NCBI RefSeq assembly: GCF_029893585.1
Contig: NZ_JARXYX010000004.1
Location: 288,351-352,350 of the forward strand
From: Streptomyces sp. LBL
Lineage (GTDB): Bacteria; Actinomycetota; Actinomycetes; Streptomycetales; Streptomycetaceae
DNA length: 64,000 bases
Reading direction: 5' to 3'
In this document: positions 14,843 to 21,696 of the stretch, one piece after another
Layout of the letters: each line of letters starts with the position of its first letter
How positions within the stretch are numbered: the first letter of the stretch is position 1
Notes under the pieces: generated by a model
What the model was told of the DNA's origin: nothing
Seen by the model: the letters and a program-made list of their open reading frames with translations, nothing else
Databases searched by the model: none
Program-made: the position numbers and the translations under genes

Positions 14843-15990
14843 TGTTCCACTCCGTACACGGACAGCAGGTTCTTCATCCGCTCCTCGGCCAGCTTCGGGT
14901 CCGGGAACAGGCCGAGGCCGTCGGCGAGTTCGTAGGCGCGGGCGAGGTGCGGCAGGGAGCGGGCCGACTGGAGGCCGCCGACCATGGTGAAGTGGCTCTG
15001 GTGGCCGCCCAGCCAGGCCAGGAACACCACGCCCGTCTTGTAGAAGCGGGTCGGCGTCTGGAAGAGGTGGCGGGACAACTCGACGGTGGGGTCGAGGAGT
15101 TCACGGAATCCGGCCACGTTCCCGGTGTCGAGGACGCGGACCGCCTCCGCCGCCAGCGGCCCCAGCGGGTCGAAGATGCCGAGCAGGGCGTGACTGAAGC
15201 CCTGCGCGTCGCCCGCGATCAGCTCGGGGTAGTTGAAGTCGTCGCCGGTGTAGCAGCGGACGCCCTGCGGCAGGCGACGGCGCAGGTCGACCTCGCGCTG
15301 GGCGTCCAGGAGGGAGACCTTGATGCCGTCGACCTTGTCGGGGTGGGCGGCGATGACCTCCAGGAAGGTGTCGGTGGCCGCGTCCAGGTCGGACGAGCCC
15401 CAGTAGCCCTCCAGCGCCGGGTCGAACATCGGGCCGAGCCAGTGCAGGATCACCGGTTCGGCGGACTGGCGCAGGAGGTGGCCGTAGACCTCCAGGTAGT
15501 CCTCGGGGCCCCGGGCGGCGCCGGCGAGAGCCCGCGAGGCCATCAGGATGGCCTGCGCGCCGGACTCCTCCACGACGGCGAGCTGCTCCTCGTAGGCCGC
15601 GCGGACCTCCGCCAACGTCCCCGAGGCGATCTGGTCGGTGCCGACACCGCAGGCGACGAGACCGCCGACCGCCTTGGCCTCGGCCGCGCTGCGGCGGATC
15701 AGCTCGGCCGCGCCCGCCCAGTCCAGGCCCATTCCGCGCTGGGCGGTGTCCATCGCCTCGGCGACGCCGAGCCCGTGCGACCACAGGTGGCGGCGGAAGG
15801 CGAGGGTGGCGTCCCAGTCGACGGCGGCGGGCCCGTCGGGCGACACGTCCGCGTACGGGTCGGCCACCACATGGGCCGCCGAGAAGACCCGGCGGGAGGT
15901 GAAGGGGGCGCCGGTGGTGAAGGCGAGGGGCTCGGTGCGAGGCTCGTAGGTCCGCACGCCCCCCTTGCCGTCGGGCAGCTGGACGGTCAC
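14839..15990 (-). CDS. DUF993 family protein (dihydrodipicolinate synthase/aldolase-like)
   Basis: A 383-residue protein starting at GTG 15990, which overlaps the stop of the upstream oxidoreductase by four bases (GTGA). The sequence is the actinobacterial DUF993 family, usually annotated as dihydrodipicolinate synthase-like: an N-terminal substrate segment (VQLPDGKGGVRTYEP), then TIM-barrel parts such as LVACGVGTDQIASGTLAEV, VILHWLGPMFDPAL, GIKVSLLDAQ and CYTGDDFNYPELI. The Lys in GIKVSL is a candidate Schiff-base lysine, consistent with an aldolase or lyase on a sugar acid (inference). It is translationally coupled on both sides, so the three proteins should be made in near-equal amounts. 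Confidence 0.8.
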   Translation of the reverse strand: MTVQLPDGKGGVRTYEPRTEPLAFTTGAPFTSRRVFSAAHVVADPYADVSPDGPAAVDWDATLAFRRHLWSHGLGVAEAMDTAQRGMGLDWAGAAELIRRSAAEAKAVGGLVACGVGTDQIASGTLAEVRAAYEEQLAVVEESGAQAILMASRALAGAARGPEDYLEVYGHLLRQSAEPVILHWLGPMFDPALEGYWGSSDLDAATDTFLEVIAAHPDKVDGIKVSLLDAQREVDLRRRLPQGVRCYTGDDFNYPELIAGDAQGFSHALLGIFDPLGPLAAEAVRVLDTGNVAGFRELLDPTVELSRHLFQTPTRFYKTGVVFLAWLGGHQSHFTMVGGLQSARSLPHLARAYELADGLGLFPDPKLAEERMKNLLSVYGVEQ

Positions 15991-17138
15991 AGCTCGACCT
16001 CCGGTACGTCGAGACGGCGGCCCTCTGTCGACGACCTCAGGCCCAGCTCGGCGAGCTGGACACCGCGGGCGCCGGCCAGCAGGTCCCAGTGGTAGGGGGC
16101 GTCGGCGTACACGTGCTTGAGGAAGAGTTCCCACTGCGCCTTGAAGCCGTTGTCGAACTCCGCGTTGTCCGGGACCTCCTGCCACTGGTCGCGGAAGACC
16201 TCGGCGGCGGGGATGTCCGGGTTCCACACCGGCTTCGGGGTGGCCGAGCGGTGCTGGACACGGCAGTTGCGCAGACCGGCGACGGCGGATCCCTCGGTCC
16301 CGTCCACCTGGAACTCCACCAGCTCGTCGCGGTTGACGCGCACGGCCCAGCTGGAGTTGATCTGGGCGATGGCGCCGCCGTCGAGCTCGAAGATGCCGTA
16401 GGCGGCGTCGTCGGCGGTGGCGTCGTAGGGCTTGCCGTTCTCGTCCCAGCGCTGCGGGATGTGGGTGGTGGCGATGGCCTGGACGGACTTCACCCGGCCG
16501 AACAGCTCGTGCAGGACGTACTCCCAGTGCGGGAACATGTCGACAACGATGCCACCGCCGTCCTCACTGCGGTAATTCCACGACGGGCGCTGGGCGGCCT
16601 GCCAGTCGCCCTCGAAGACCCAGTAGCCGAACTCGCCGCGGATGGAGAGGATCCGGCCGAAGAAGCCGCCGTCGATGAGGCGCTTGAGCTTGAGCAGGCC
16701 GGGGAGGAAGAGCTTGTCCTGGACGACTCCGTGCTTGATGCCCTTGTCCTGCGCCAGACGGGCCAGCTCCAGGGCGCCTTCGAGGGACGTGGCCGTCGGC
16801 TTCTCGGTGTAGATGTGCTTGCCCGCGGCGATCGCCTTCCTGATCGCCTCCTCGCGGGCGGAGGTGACCTGGGCGTCGAAGTAGATGTCGACGGTGGGGT
16901 CGGCGAGGACCGCGTCGACGTCCGTCGAGATGTGCTCCAGGCCGTGCTGCTCGGCGAGCGCCCTGAGCACGTGCTCGCGCCGGCCGACCAGGATCGGCTC
17001 CGGCCACAGCACGGTGCCGTCGCCGAGGTCGAGGCCACCCTGTTCGCGGATGGCCAGGATGGAGCGGACCAGGTGCTGGCGGTAACCCATGCGCCCGGTC
17101 ACGCCGTTCATGGCGATACGCACCGTCTTGCGTGTCAC
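15987..17138 (-). CDS. Gfo/Idh/MocA family oxidoreductase
   Basis: A 383-residue dehydrogenase, first gene of the leftward sugar operon. GTG 17138 is chosen because AAAGGA lies just upstream; the open frame continues upstream only through a repeat array. The N-terminal Rossmann segment VRIAMNGVTGRMGYRQHLV, the acidic segment after ILVGRREHVL, HIYTEKPTATS (the EKP motif of the family, near residue 110) and the C-terminal substrate domain are all in place. Such enzymes oxidise or reduce sugars, inositols or their acids with NAD(P). With DUF993 and an isomerase downstream and a LacI gene divergent, it should catalyse the first oxidation in a carbohydrate pathway. Confidence 0.85.
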   Translation of the reverse strand: MTRKTVRIAMNGVTGRMGYRQHLVRSILAIREQGGLDLGDGTVLWPEPILVGRREHVLRALAEQHGLEHISTDVDAVLADPTVDIYFDAQVTSAREEAIRKAIAAGKHIYTEKPTATSLEGALELARLAQDKGIKHGVVQDKLFLPGLLKLKRLIDGGFFGRILSIRGEFGYWVFEGDWQAAQRPSWNYRSEDGGGIVVDMFPHWEYVLHELFGRVKSVQAIATTHIPQRWDENGKPYDATADDAAYGIFELDGGAIAQINSSWAVRVNRDELVEFQVDGTEGSAVAGLRNCRVQHRSATPKPVWNPDIPAAEVFRDQWQEVPDNAEFDNGFKAQWELFLKHVYADAPYHWDLLAGARGVQLAELGLRSSTEGRRLDVPEVEL

Positions 17139-17270
17139 GTCATTCCTTTCGCAGGCGTCGTACGCGGCGTTTGTGCGCGGCGTTCGTGCGCGTTTGTGCG
17201 CTCTGGTGCGCGCTTGTGCTCTGATGCGCGGTCGTGCGCAACGTCGCGCACAGTTCATGCACAGCGGCCG

Positions 17271-17342
17271 TGCGCAGTCCGTACGCAGCGATCGTGCGCA
17301 GTCCGTACGCAGCGATCGCGCGCAGTCCGTACGCAACGGTCG
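17271..17342. repeat. Three tandem 24-base repeats upstream of the sugar operon
   Basis: TGCGCAGTCCGTACGCAGCG followed by ATCG is repeated at 17271, 17295 and, with three changes, 17319. Degenerate GTGCGC-rich sequence continues from 17155 to 17270. The array lies in the leader or promoter region of the Gfo/Idh/MocA operon, so it may affect spacing between operator and gene. Confidence 0.85.
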
Positions 17343-17400
17343 TGCGCGTTTTCCTCCACGGTGGTGCGCGCCGTGTACGCCTCTACTGCCGAGCGGTACA

Positions 17401-17412
17401 GCAAGCGCTTTC
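17401..17412. promoter_or_regulatory. LacI-type operator candidate
   Basis: GCAAGCGCTTTC is centred on CG within the AAGCGCTT palindrome, the shape of LacI/GalR family operators. It lies between the leftward sugar operon and the divergent LacI gene, and an A/T-richer stretch follows (TCTATCTAGTGAAAAG). Confidence 0.6.
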
Positions 17413-17616
17413 TATCTAGTGAAAAGCTAACCTCTGAGCAGTGGTCTGGACAAGACCGCGACGGGGACGAGTTGTTCGAGGGGGCGAACGACAGGGGATT
17501 CATGGTCGTAAGGTCTGCTCGACACGTCCGGAACCATGCCCGTGGTGCGGCCTGTCTACGTGGGCGTACGGGCGTACGAGGACGGACGACGAGATGCGCG
17601 ACCGGAGGACGACGAG

Positions 17617-18681
17617 ATGACGGTGACCCTGGCGGACGTGGCGGCCCGCGCCCAGGTCTCCCCCGCGACGGTGTCGCGCGTACTGAACGGGAACTACCCC
17701 GTGGCGGCGTCCACCCGGGAGCGGGTGCTGCGGGCCGTGGACGAGCTGGACTACGTCCTGAACGGCCCCGCCAGCGCACTGGCCGCGGCCACCTCCGACC
17801 TGGTCGGCATCCTGGTCAACGACATCGCCGACCCCTTCTTCGGGATCATGGCGAGCGCGATCCAGTCCGAGATCGGCGGGCCGGGCGGGCGAGCGGGGGG
17901 CGAGCGGCTGGCGGTCGTGTGCAGCACCGGGGGTTCGCCGGAGCGGGAGCTGACCTATCTGACCCTGCTGCAGCGGCAGCGGGCGGCGGCGGTGGTGCTG
18001 ACCGGCGGGGCCATCGAGAACGCGGCCCACACGGCGGCGATGGCGTCGAAGCTGCGGAAACTGGCGGAGGCGGGGACGCGGGTGGTGCTGTGCGGGCGCC
18101 CGCCGGCCCCGGAGACCGGGGCGATCGCGCTGACCTTCGACAACCGCGGGGGCGGACGGGAGCTCACCGAGCACCTGATCGGACTCGGGCATCGGCGGCT
18201 CGGCTACATCGCGGGACCCGAGGAACGTACGACGACCCGGCACCGGCTGGAGGGGCACCGGGCGGCGCTGGAGGCCCACGGGATCAAGGAGGATCCCCGG
18301 TGGGCCGTGTGGGGGCGGTACGACCGGCAGTCGGGGTACGAGGCCACGCTGGAGCTTCTGCGGCGGGATCCGTCGCTGACGGCCGTGGTCGCCGCGAACG
18401 ACTCCGTCGCGCTCGGGGCGTGCGCGGCGCTGCGGGACTTGGGGCGGCGGATTCCGGACGACGTCTCGGTGGCGGGGTTCGACGACCTCCCGTTCAGCGT
18501 CGACGCGGTGCCTTCGCTGACGACGGTGAGGTTGCCGCTCGCCGAGGCGGGGGCGCGGGCGGGGCGGATCACGATGGGGCGGGAGGAGCCGCCGCCCGGG
18601 GGGATCGCGGTGATCCGGGGGGAGTTGATGGTGCGGGGGTCCGCCGGGGTGCCGCGGGATCTGCACGGCACGGGTGAGTGA
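17617..18681 (+). CDS. LacI family transcriptional regulator
   Basis: A 354-residue regulator; ATG 17617 has GGAGG eight bases upstream. The N-terminal helix-turn-helix (TLADVAARAQVSPATVSRVL, residues 3-22) and hinge are typical. The periplasmic-binding-like core follows, with VGILVNDIADPFFG, LTFDNRGGGRELTEHLIGLG, LGYIAGPEERTTTRHRLEG and AVVAANDSVALGAC. It is divergent from the Gfo/DUF993/isomerase operon and 95 bases upstream of a second TIM-barrel isomerase, so it most likely represses both and is released by a sugar of the pathway. The AAGCGCTT dyad at 17403 is the best operator. Confidence 0.9.
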   Translation: MTVTLADVAARAQVSPATVSRVLNGNYPVAASTRERVLRAVDELDYVLNGPASALAAATSDLVGILVNDIADPFFGIMASAIQSEIGGPGGRAGGERLAVVCSTGGSPERELTYLTLLQRQRAAAVVLTGGAIENAAHTAAMASKLRKLAEAGTRVVLCGRPPAPETGAIALTFDNRGGGRELTEHLIGLGHRRLGYIAGPEERTTTRHRLEGHRAALEAHGIKEDPRWAVWGRYDRQSGYEATLELLRRDPSLTAVVAANDSVALGACAALRDLGRRIPDDVSVAGFDDLPFSVDAVPSLTTVRLPLAEAGARAGRITMGREEPPPGGIAVIRGELMVRGSAGVPRDLHGTGE

Positions 18682-18776
18682 CCGGACGATCTTCAGGGCA
18701 CCGGTGAGGGACGGACGGGACGACACGTACCGCCCCCCGTCTGGACCCGAGCCGACCCGCGAGTGAGAGTAGGGAC

Positions 18777-19577
18777 ATGAAACTGGCGTTCTCCACCCTC
18801 GGCGTTCCCGGCCTTCCCCTCCCCGACGTGCTGCGCCTCGCGACCACGTACGGCTATCACGGCGTCGAACTGCGCGCCCATCCGGAGGAGCCGGTGCATC
18901 CGGGCCTCGATCTGAGCCGGCGCACCGACGTGGCCGCCGAGTTCAAGGCGGCCGGTGTGGAGGTGCTGGGCCTCGCCGGGTACGCGCGGGTGGCCGCGCC
19001 GGGCCCGGACGAGCCCGTGATCGAGGAGGTCCGCCGACTCCTCGACCTCGCCCGCGACCTCGGCGCCCCGTATGTGCGGGTCTTCCCCGGCGGCGGCACC
19101 GAGCAGAGCCGGGAGGAGGCCGACGCGACCGCCGCGCGGCGGCTGGGGACTGCCGCGGAGTACGCCACCGACGTCGGCGTACGGATCCTGCTGGAGACCC
19201 ACGACTCGCACCGCACCGGCGCCGACGCGATCCGGGTGCTGGGCCTGGTCGGACACCGTCAGGTCGGCTCGCTGTGGGACGTCATGCACACCTGGCTGGG
19301 CGGCGAGCAGCCCTCTCAGACGTACGCGGCCCTGTCCCCGTACCTCGGATACGTCCAGGTCAAGGACATCGCCTCCGCCGAGGACAAGACCCCGCTGGCC
19401 CTCGGCACGGGGGTGCTGCCGCTGACCGAGTGCGTGGACGTGCTCTGCCGGAACGGCTGGGACGGCTGGCTGTGCTGGGAGTACGAGAAGCGGTGGTACG
19501 AGGCGGCGGCGCCGCTGCCGGAACTGCTGGGCGCCGGACGGGACCATCTGGCCCGGCTGCTGAACGAGTCCGCCTGA
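18777..19577 (+). CDS. Sugar phosphate isomerase/epimerase (TIM barrel)
   Basis: A 266-residue protein of the AP-endonuclease-2/xylose-isomerase-like family, distinct from the one at 14009. MKLAFSTLGVPGLPLPDVL opens the barrel; VRVFPGGG, ILLETHDSHRTG (Glu and His ligands), GSLWDVMHTWLGGE (Asp and His), YVQVKDIA and WLCWEYEKRWY (final Glu) follow in order. AGTAGGG stands just before the ATG. It follows the LacI gene in the same direction and probably acts in the same pathway as the divergent operon. Confidence 0.85.
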   Translation: MKLAFSTLGVPGLPLPDVLRLATTYGYHGVELRAHPEEPVHPGLDLSRRTDVAAEFKAAGVEVLGLAGYARVAAPGPDEPVIEEVRRLLDLARDLGAPYVRVFPGGGTEQSREEADATAARRLGTAAEYATDVGVRILLETHDSHRTGADAIRVLGLVGHRQVGSLWDVMHTWLGGEQPSQTYAALSPYLGYVQVKDIASAEDKTPLALGTGVLPLTECVDVLCRNGWDGWLCWEYEKRWYEAAAPLPELLGAGRDHLARLLNESA

Positions 19578-20098
19578 GGTCCCGTTGAGGCCCGGTTGAC
19601 CGGTGGCCCCGCTCGGCGGCCGCCGGTCGGCGACCCCTGTGTGGGGTTGTGTGGACCGGCGTGGACCGGGGTGGGCCGGCGTGGGCCGGCGTGGGCCGAC
19701 CCCGCGCCGCCGGGTTCCGCCCCGCTTCAGCCGCGGTGGCGGAGGGCCCGCGGCGCGCACCCCGAACGCCTCGTTGACCCCAATGACCCCCGGCGTCCCG
19801 ACTTCCGGGAATCCGGTCCGGACCGGGAACCCTGGCCCTCCCCCGCTCGTCCAACCCGCAAGCTGTCGGAGAGTCACCGTGGTGCGGTGTCGGCCTCGCT
19901 GCTGGCTGCGAACGCTGACCCACCCTCTCCGCCGTGCCGCGGCCGGCAGCATGCCGCCATCGGCGCGCCCCCTCCCACAGCGCCGATGGCGGCCCCTTGC
20001 TCGCTCCCGTGTGTTCCCTTGACTGTGACTGGCAGAAACTTCCCGGATGTTGCCGACTCCTCGGAAGTTTCCTTCAAAGGATTCCGGAAGGAGTGCCG
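19578..20098. other. Non-coding stretch with a tandem array and an inverted repeat
   Basis: No convincing gene is seen. A 10-base array (five units of xGTGG(A/G)CCGG) lies at 19651-19700. GAAACTTCC (20035-20043) and GGAAGTTTC (20063-20071) form an inverted repeat 28 bases before the glycosidase scar, and it may be that gene's former operator. Confidence 0.5.
19651..19700. repeat. Five 10-base tandem repeats
   Basis: TGTGGACCGG, CGTGGACCGG, GGTGGGCCGG, CGTGGGCCGG and CGTGGGCCGA follow each other without gaps. Confidence 0.85.
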
Positions 20099-20167
20099 GT
20101 GCAGCGGGCCAACGATCCGGCGCGGGTGCCGTATCCGGTCGGATACGGGCTGTCGTACCAGACGTAG
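20099..20167 (+). pseudogene. C-terminal scar of a family 3 glycoside hydrolase
   Basis: A 22-codon frame from GTG 20099 ends PARVPYPVGYGLSYQT, which matches the LYPFGYGLSYT ending of GH3 beta-glucosidases. AAGGAG lies before the GTG and an inverted repeat before that, so the promoter, ribosome site, start and last codons appear fused by a large internal deletion. Translation of a 22-residue peptide is possible but no function is expected. Confidence 0.5.
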
Positions 20168-20308
20168 TCCCCATACGTCGCACAATCGCCGCACCACCCC
20201 CAAAAGGCGCAAAGCACCCCGCATATCTGGCGTGGGTCCGCCCTGGCAGGTCACGCTGAACGGGAATGTCGGGGGTGCCGGGGGCGCCGAGGGTGCCTGG
20301 GGGTGGCG

Positions 20309-20965
20309 ATGCGCGAGCGATGTTCGGCGGGAGCGGTGGGTGCGGTGGGTGCGGTCTTGGTGGCGCTCACCGCCCTGCTGGCGGGGTGTCAGGGGTCCGA
20401 TGTCGGAGGTGCCGTGCAGGACGGGCGGCTGGGCAACGAGACATCCGTGGCACCGGCCCGGCCCTCCGGGTACGGGGCGGTGTTCCTCGCGGTCGACGAG
20501 TGCAGTTCCTTCGGGACGACCCGCTTCACCGAGGTCCCGTGCACCGGCGAACGGGCGGCGGCCCGGGTGGTGGCGCGGCACGACAGCACCGCGGGCGACG
20601 GCCCGTTGTGCCCGGCGACCACCGACTTCGTCCTGCACATCAGCGAGCAGAGCCCGGCCACGGACGAGGACGGCGACGACTCCGTGCCGCAGGGCTACGC
20701 CTGCATGCGCAACCTGGAGCCGCCGCATCCCGGCGACCCGGGCGCCGGGGGCGGGCCCCGCACCATCGTCGGCGACTGCGTCTACAGCCTGGGTGACGGC
20801 GGTGACGGACAGGTCCGCGAGACGGCCTGCGACGGCACGGGCGAGAAGAAACCGCAGTACAAGGTGGAGAAGGCCGTCGCCGACCGGGCCGAGTGCCCGC
20901 TGTCGACGGCCCTGTACGTCCAGCTCGGCGGCGAGCGGCCGGTGGGCTGCGCCCGGACGGTGTGA
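20309..20965 (+). CDS. Secreted lipoprotein of unknown function
   Basis: A 218-residue protein with a lipobox (ALLAGC, Cys27) after a hydrophobic n-region, so it should be lipid-anchored on the outer face of the membrane. ATG 20309 gives a compact signal sequence; GTG 20303 is an alternative. The mature part has several paired Cys (DECSS, VPCTGE, PLCPA, YACMR, GDCVYS, TACDG, AECPL, VGCAR), suggesting up to four disulfides and two related half domains. No enzyme motif is recognised. It stands alone between the glycosidase scar and a repeat-rich gap. Confidence 0.75.
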   Translation: MRERCSAGAVGAVGAVLVALTALLAGCQGSDVGGAVQDGRLGNETSVAPARPSGYGAVFLAVDECSSFGTTRFTEVPCTGERAAARVVARHDSTAGDGPLCPATTDFVLHISEQSPATDEDGDDSVPQGYACMRNLEPPHPGDPGAGGGPRTIVGDCVYSLGDGGDGQVRETACDGTGEKKPQYKVEKAVADRAECPLSTALYVQLGGERPVGCARTV

Positions 20966-21137
20966 CCGGCACAGGGCCGACGGCCGGCCCGTCACCCGCA
21001 ACAGGGGTCAACGGCCGGGCTGTTACCCGCACAGGAGCCGACGGCCGGATGCGGTCGTAGGTAGTCGTGGGTGGTCCTGGGTGGTCGTCGGTGGTCGTCG
21101 GTGGACGTAGGTGCACGCCGTCGTCATGACCCGTGAG
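20966..21137. repeat. Repeat-rich intergenic stretch
   Basis: Three imperfect copies of a (G)CACAGG.GCCGACGGCCGG-like unit lie at about 20970-21055. A 10-base array (GTGGTCGTCG and variants, five to six units) follows at about 21061-21115. No gene is seen in the gap between convergent genes. Confidence 0.65.
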
Positions 21138-21548
21138 TCAGCAGAGGATCCAGCCGGACGCGACCGAGCCCTGGCCCACCGTCCCCTTCACCCGCACACA
21201 CCGGTGTCCGGCGTGCACGGTGACCGGTCCGGCCCGGCGCGTGTACCGGCCGTCGTCGACGACCGGGCGGAGGCCGCGCGCCTGCACGCTGATCATCATG
21301 TACCGCTTCGGACCGGGGTTCTTGGGGAGGGTGACCGCGCAGACGTAGCCGCTCCGCTTGTAGATCTGCACGGAGCCGGTGGTGAAGGAGAGCGTTCTGA
21401 CCTTGCGTCCGGCGCACGACGAGGCGTCGGCGGCCTGCGCGGCCCCCGGCGCCACGAACGCGAGCAGGCCCGACGCGGTCAGCAGGGCCAGACCGAGCGC
21501 GAGGCGGCGCCGTAACGCACGTAACGCACGTAACGCACCACTGTCCAC
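21138..21548 (-). CDS. Small secreted protein with three TTA codons
   Basis: A 136-residue protein from GTG 21548 (GGAGGG six bases upstream). A signal peptide with three Arg before a long hydrophobic run ends at GAAQA|AD near residue 39. The mature part of about 97 residues has four Cys and looks beta-rich. Leu6, Leu9 and Leu12 are all TTA, within the repeated DNA CGTAACGCA (minus strand), and TTA codons in Streptomyces are read only when the bldA tRNA is active, so the protein should appear late in development. I do not recognise the family. Five 17-base repeats precede the gene. Confidence 0.7.
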   Translation of the reverse strand: MDSGALRALRALRRRLALGLALLTASGLLAFVAPGAAQAADASSCAGRKVRTLSFTTGSVQIYKRSGYVCAVTLPKNPGPKRYMMISVQARGLRPVVDDGRYTRRAGPVTVHAGHRCVRVKGTVGQGSVASGWILC

Positions 21549-21575
21549 TGTCGTCCCTCCCGTCAGCACGACTCC

Positions 21576-21661
21576 TGGGCGTACGCGATCTCTGGGGGTA
21601 CGCAACCGTTGGGCGTACCCAATGCCTGGACGTACAACAACCCCTGGACGTACGAACGTAC
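21576..21661. repeat. Five 17-base direct repeats upstream of the TTA-rich gene
   Basis: TGG(G/A)(C/G)GTAC starts units at 21576, 21593, 21610, 21627 and 21645. Each is followed by a variable 8-9 bases. The array begins 27 bases upstream of the secreted protein's start codon, in its promoter zone. It could be an operator array or a neutral minisatellite. Confidence 0.8.
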
Positions 21662-21696
21662 TGACGCAGAACACATGTCCGTTGGTTGCGGGGTCG

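Noticed and set aside
13829..14935. A 368-codon plus-strand frame beginning with a DUF397 motif
   Set aside because: Only the first 16 residues match DUF397; the rest is antisense of the isomerase gene.
17139..17336. N-terminal extension of the Gfo/Idh/MocA protein
   Set aside because: It only translates the 24-base repeats into an RTDCARSL series; the Rossmann fold starts right after GTG 17138 with a ribosome site.
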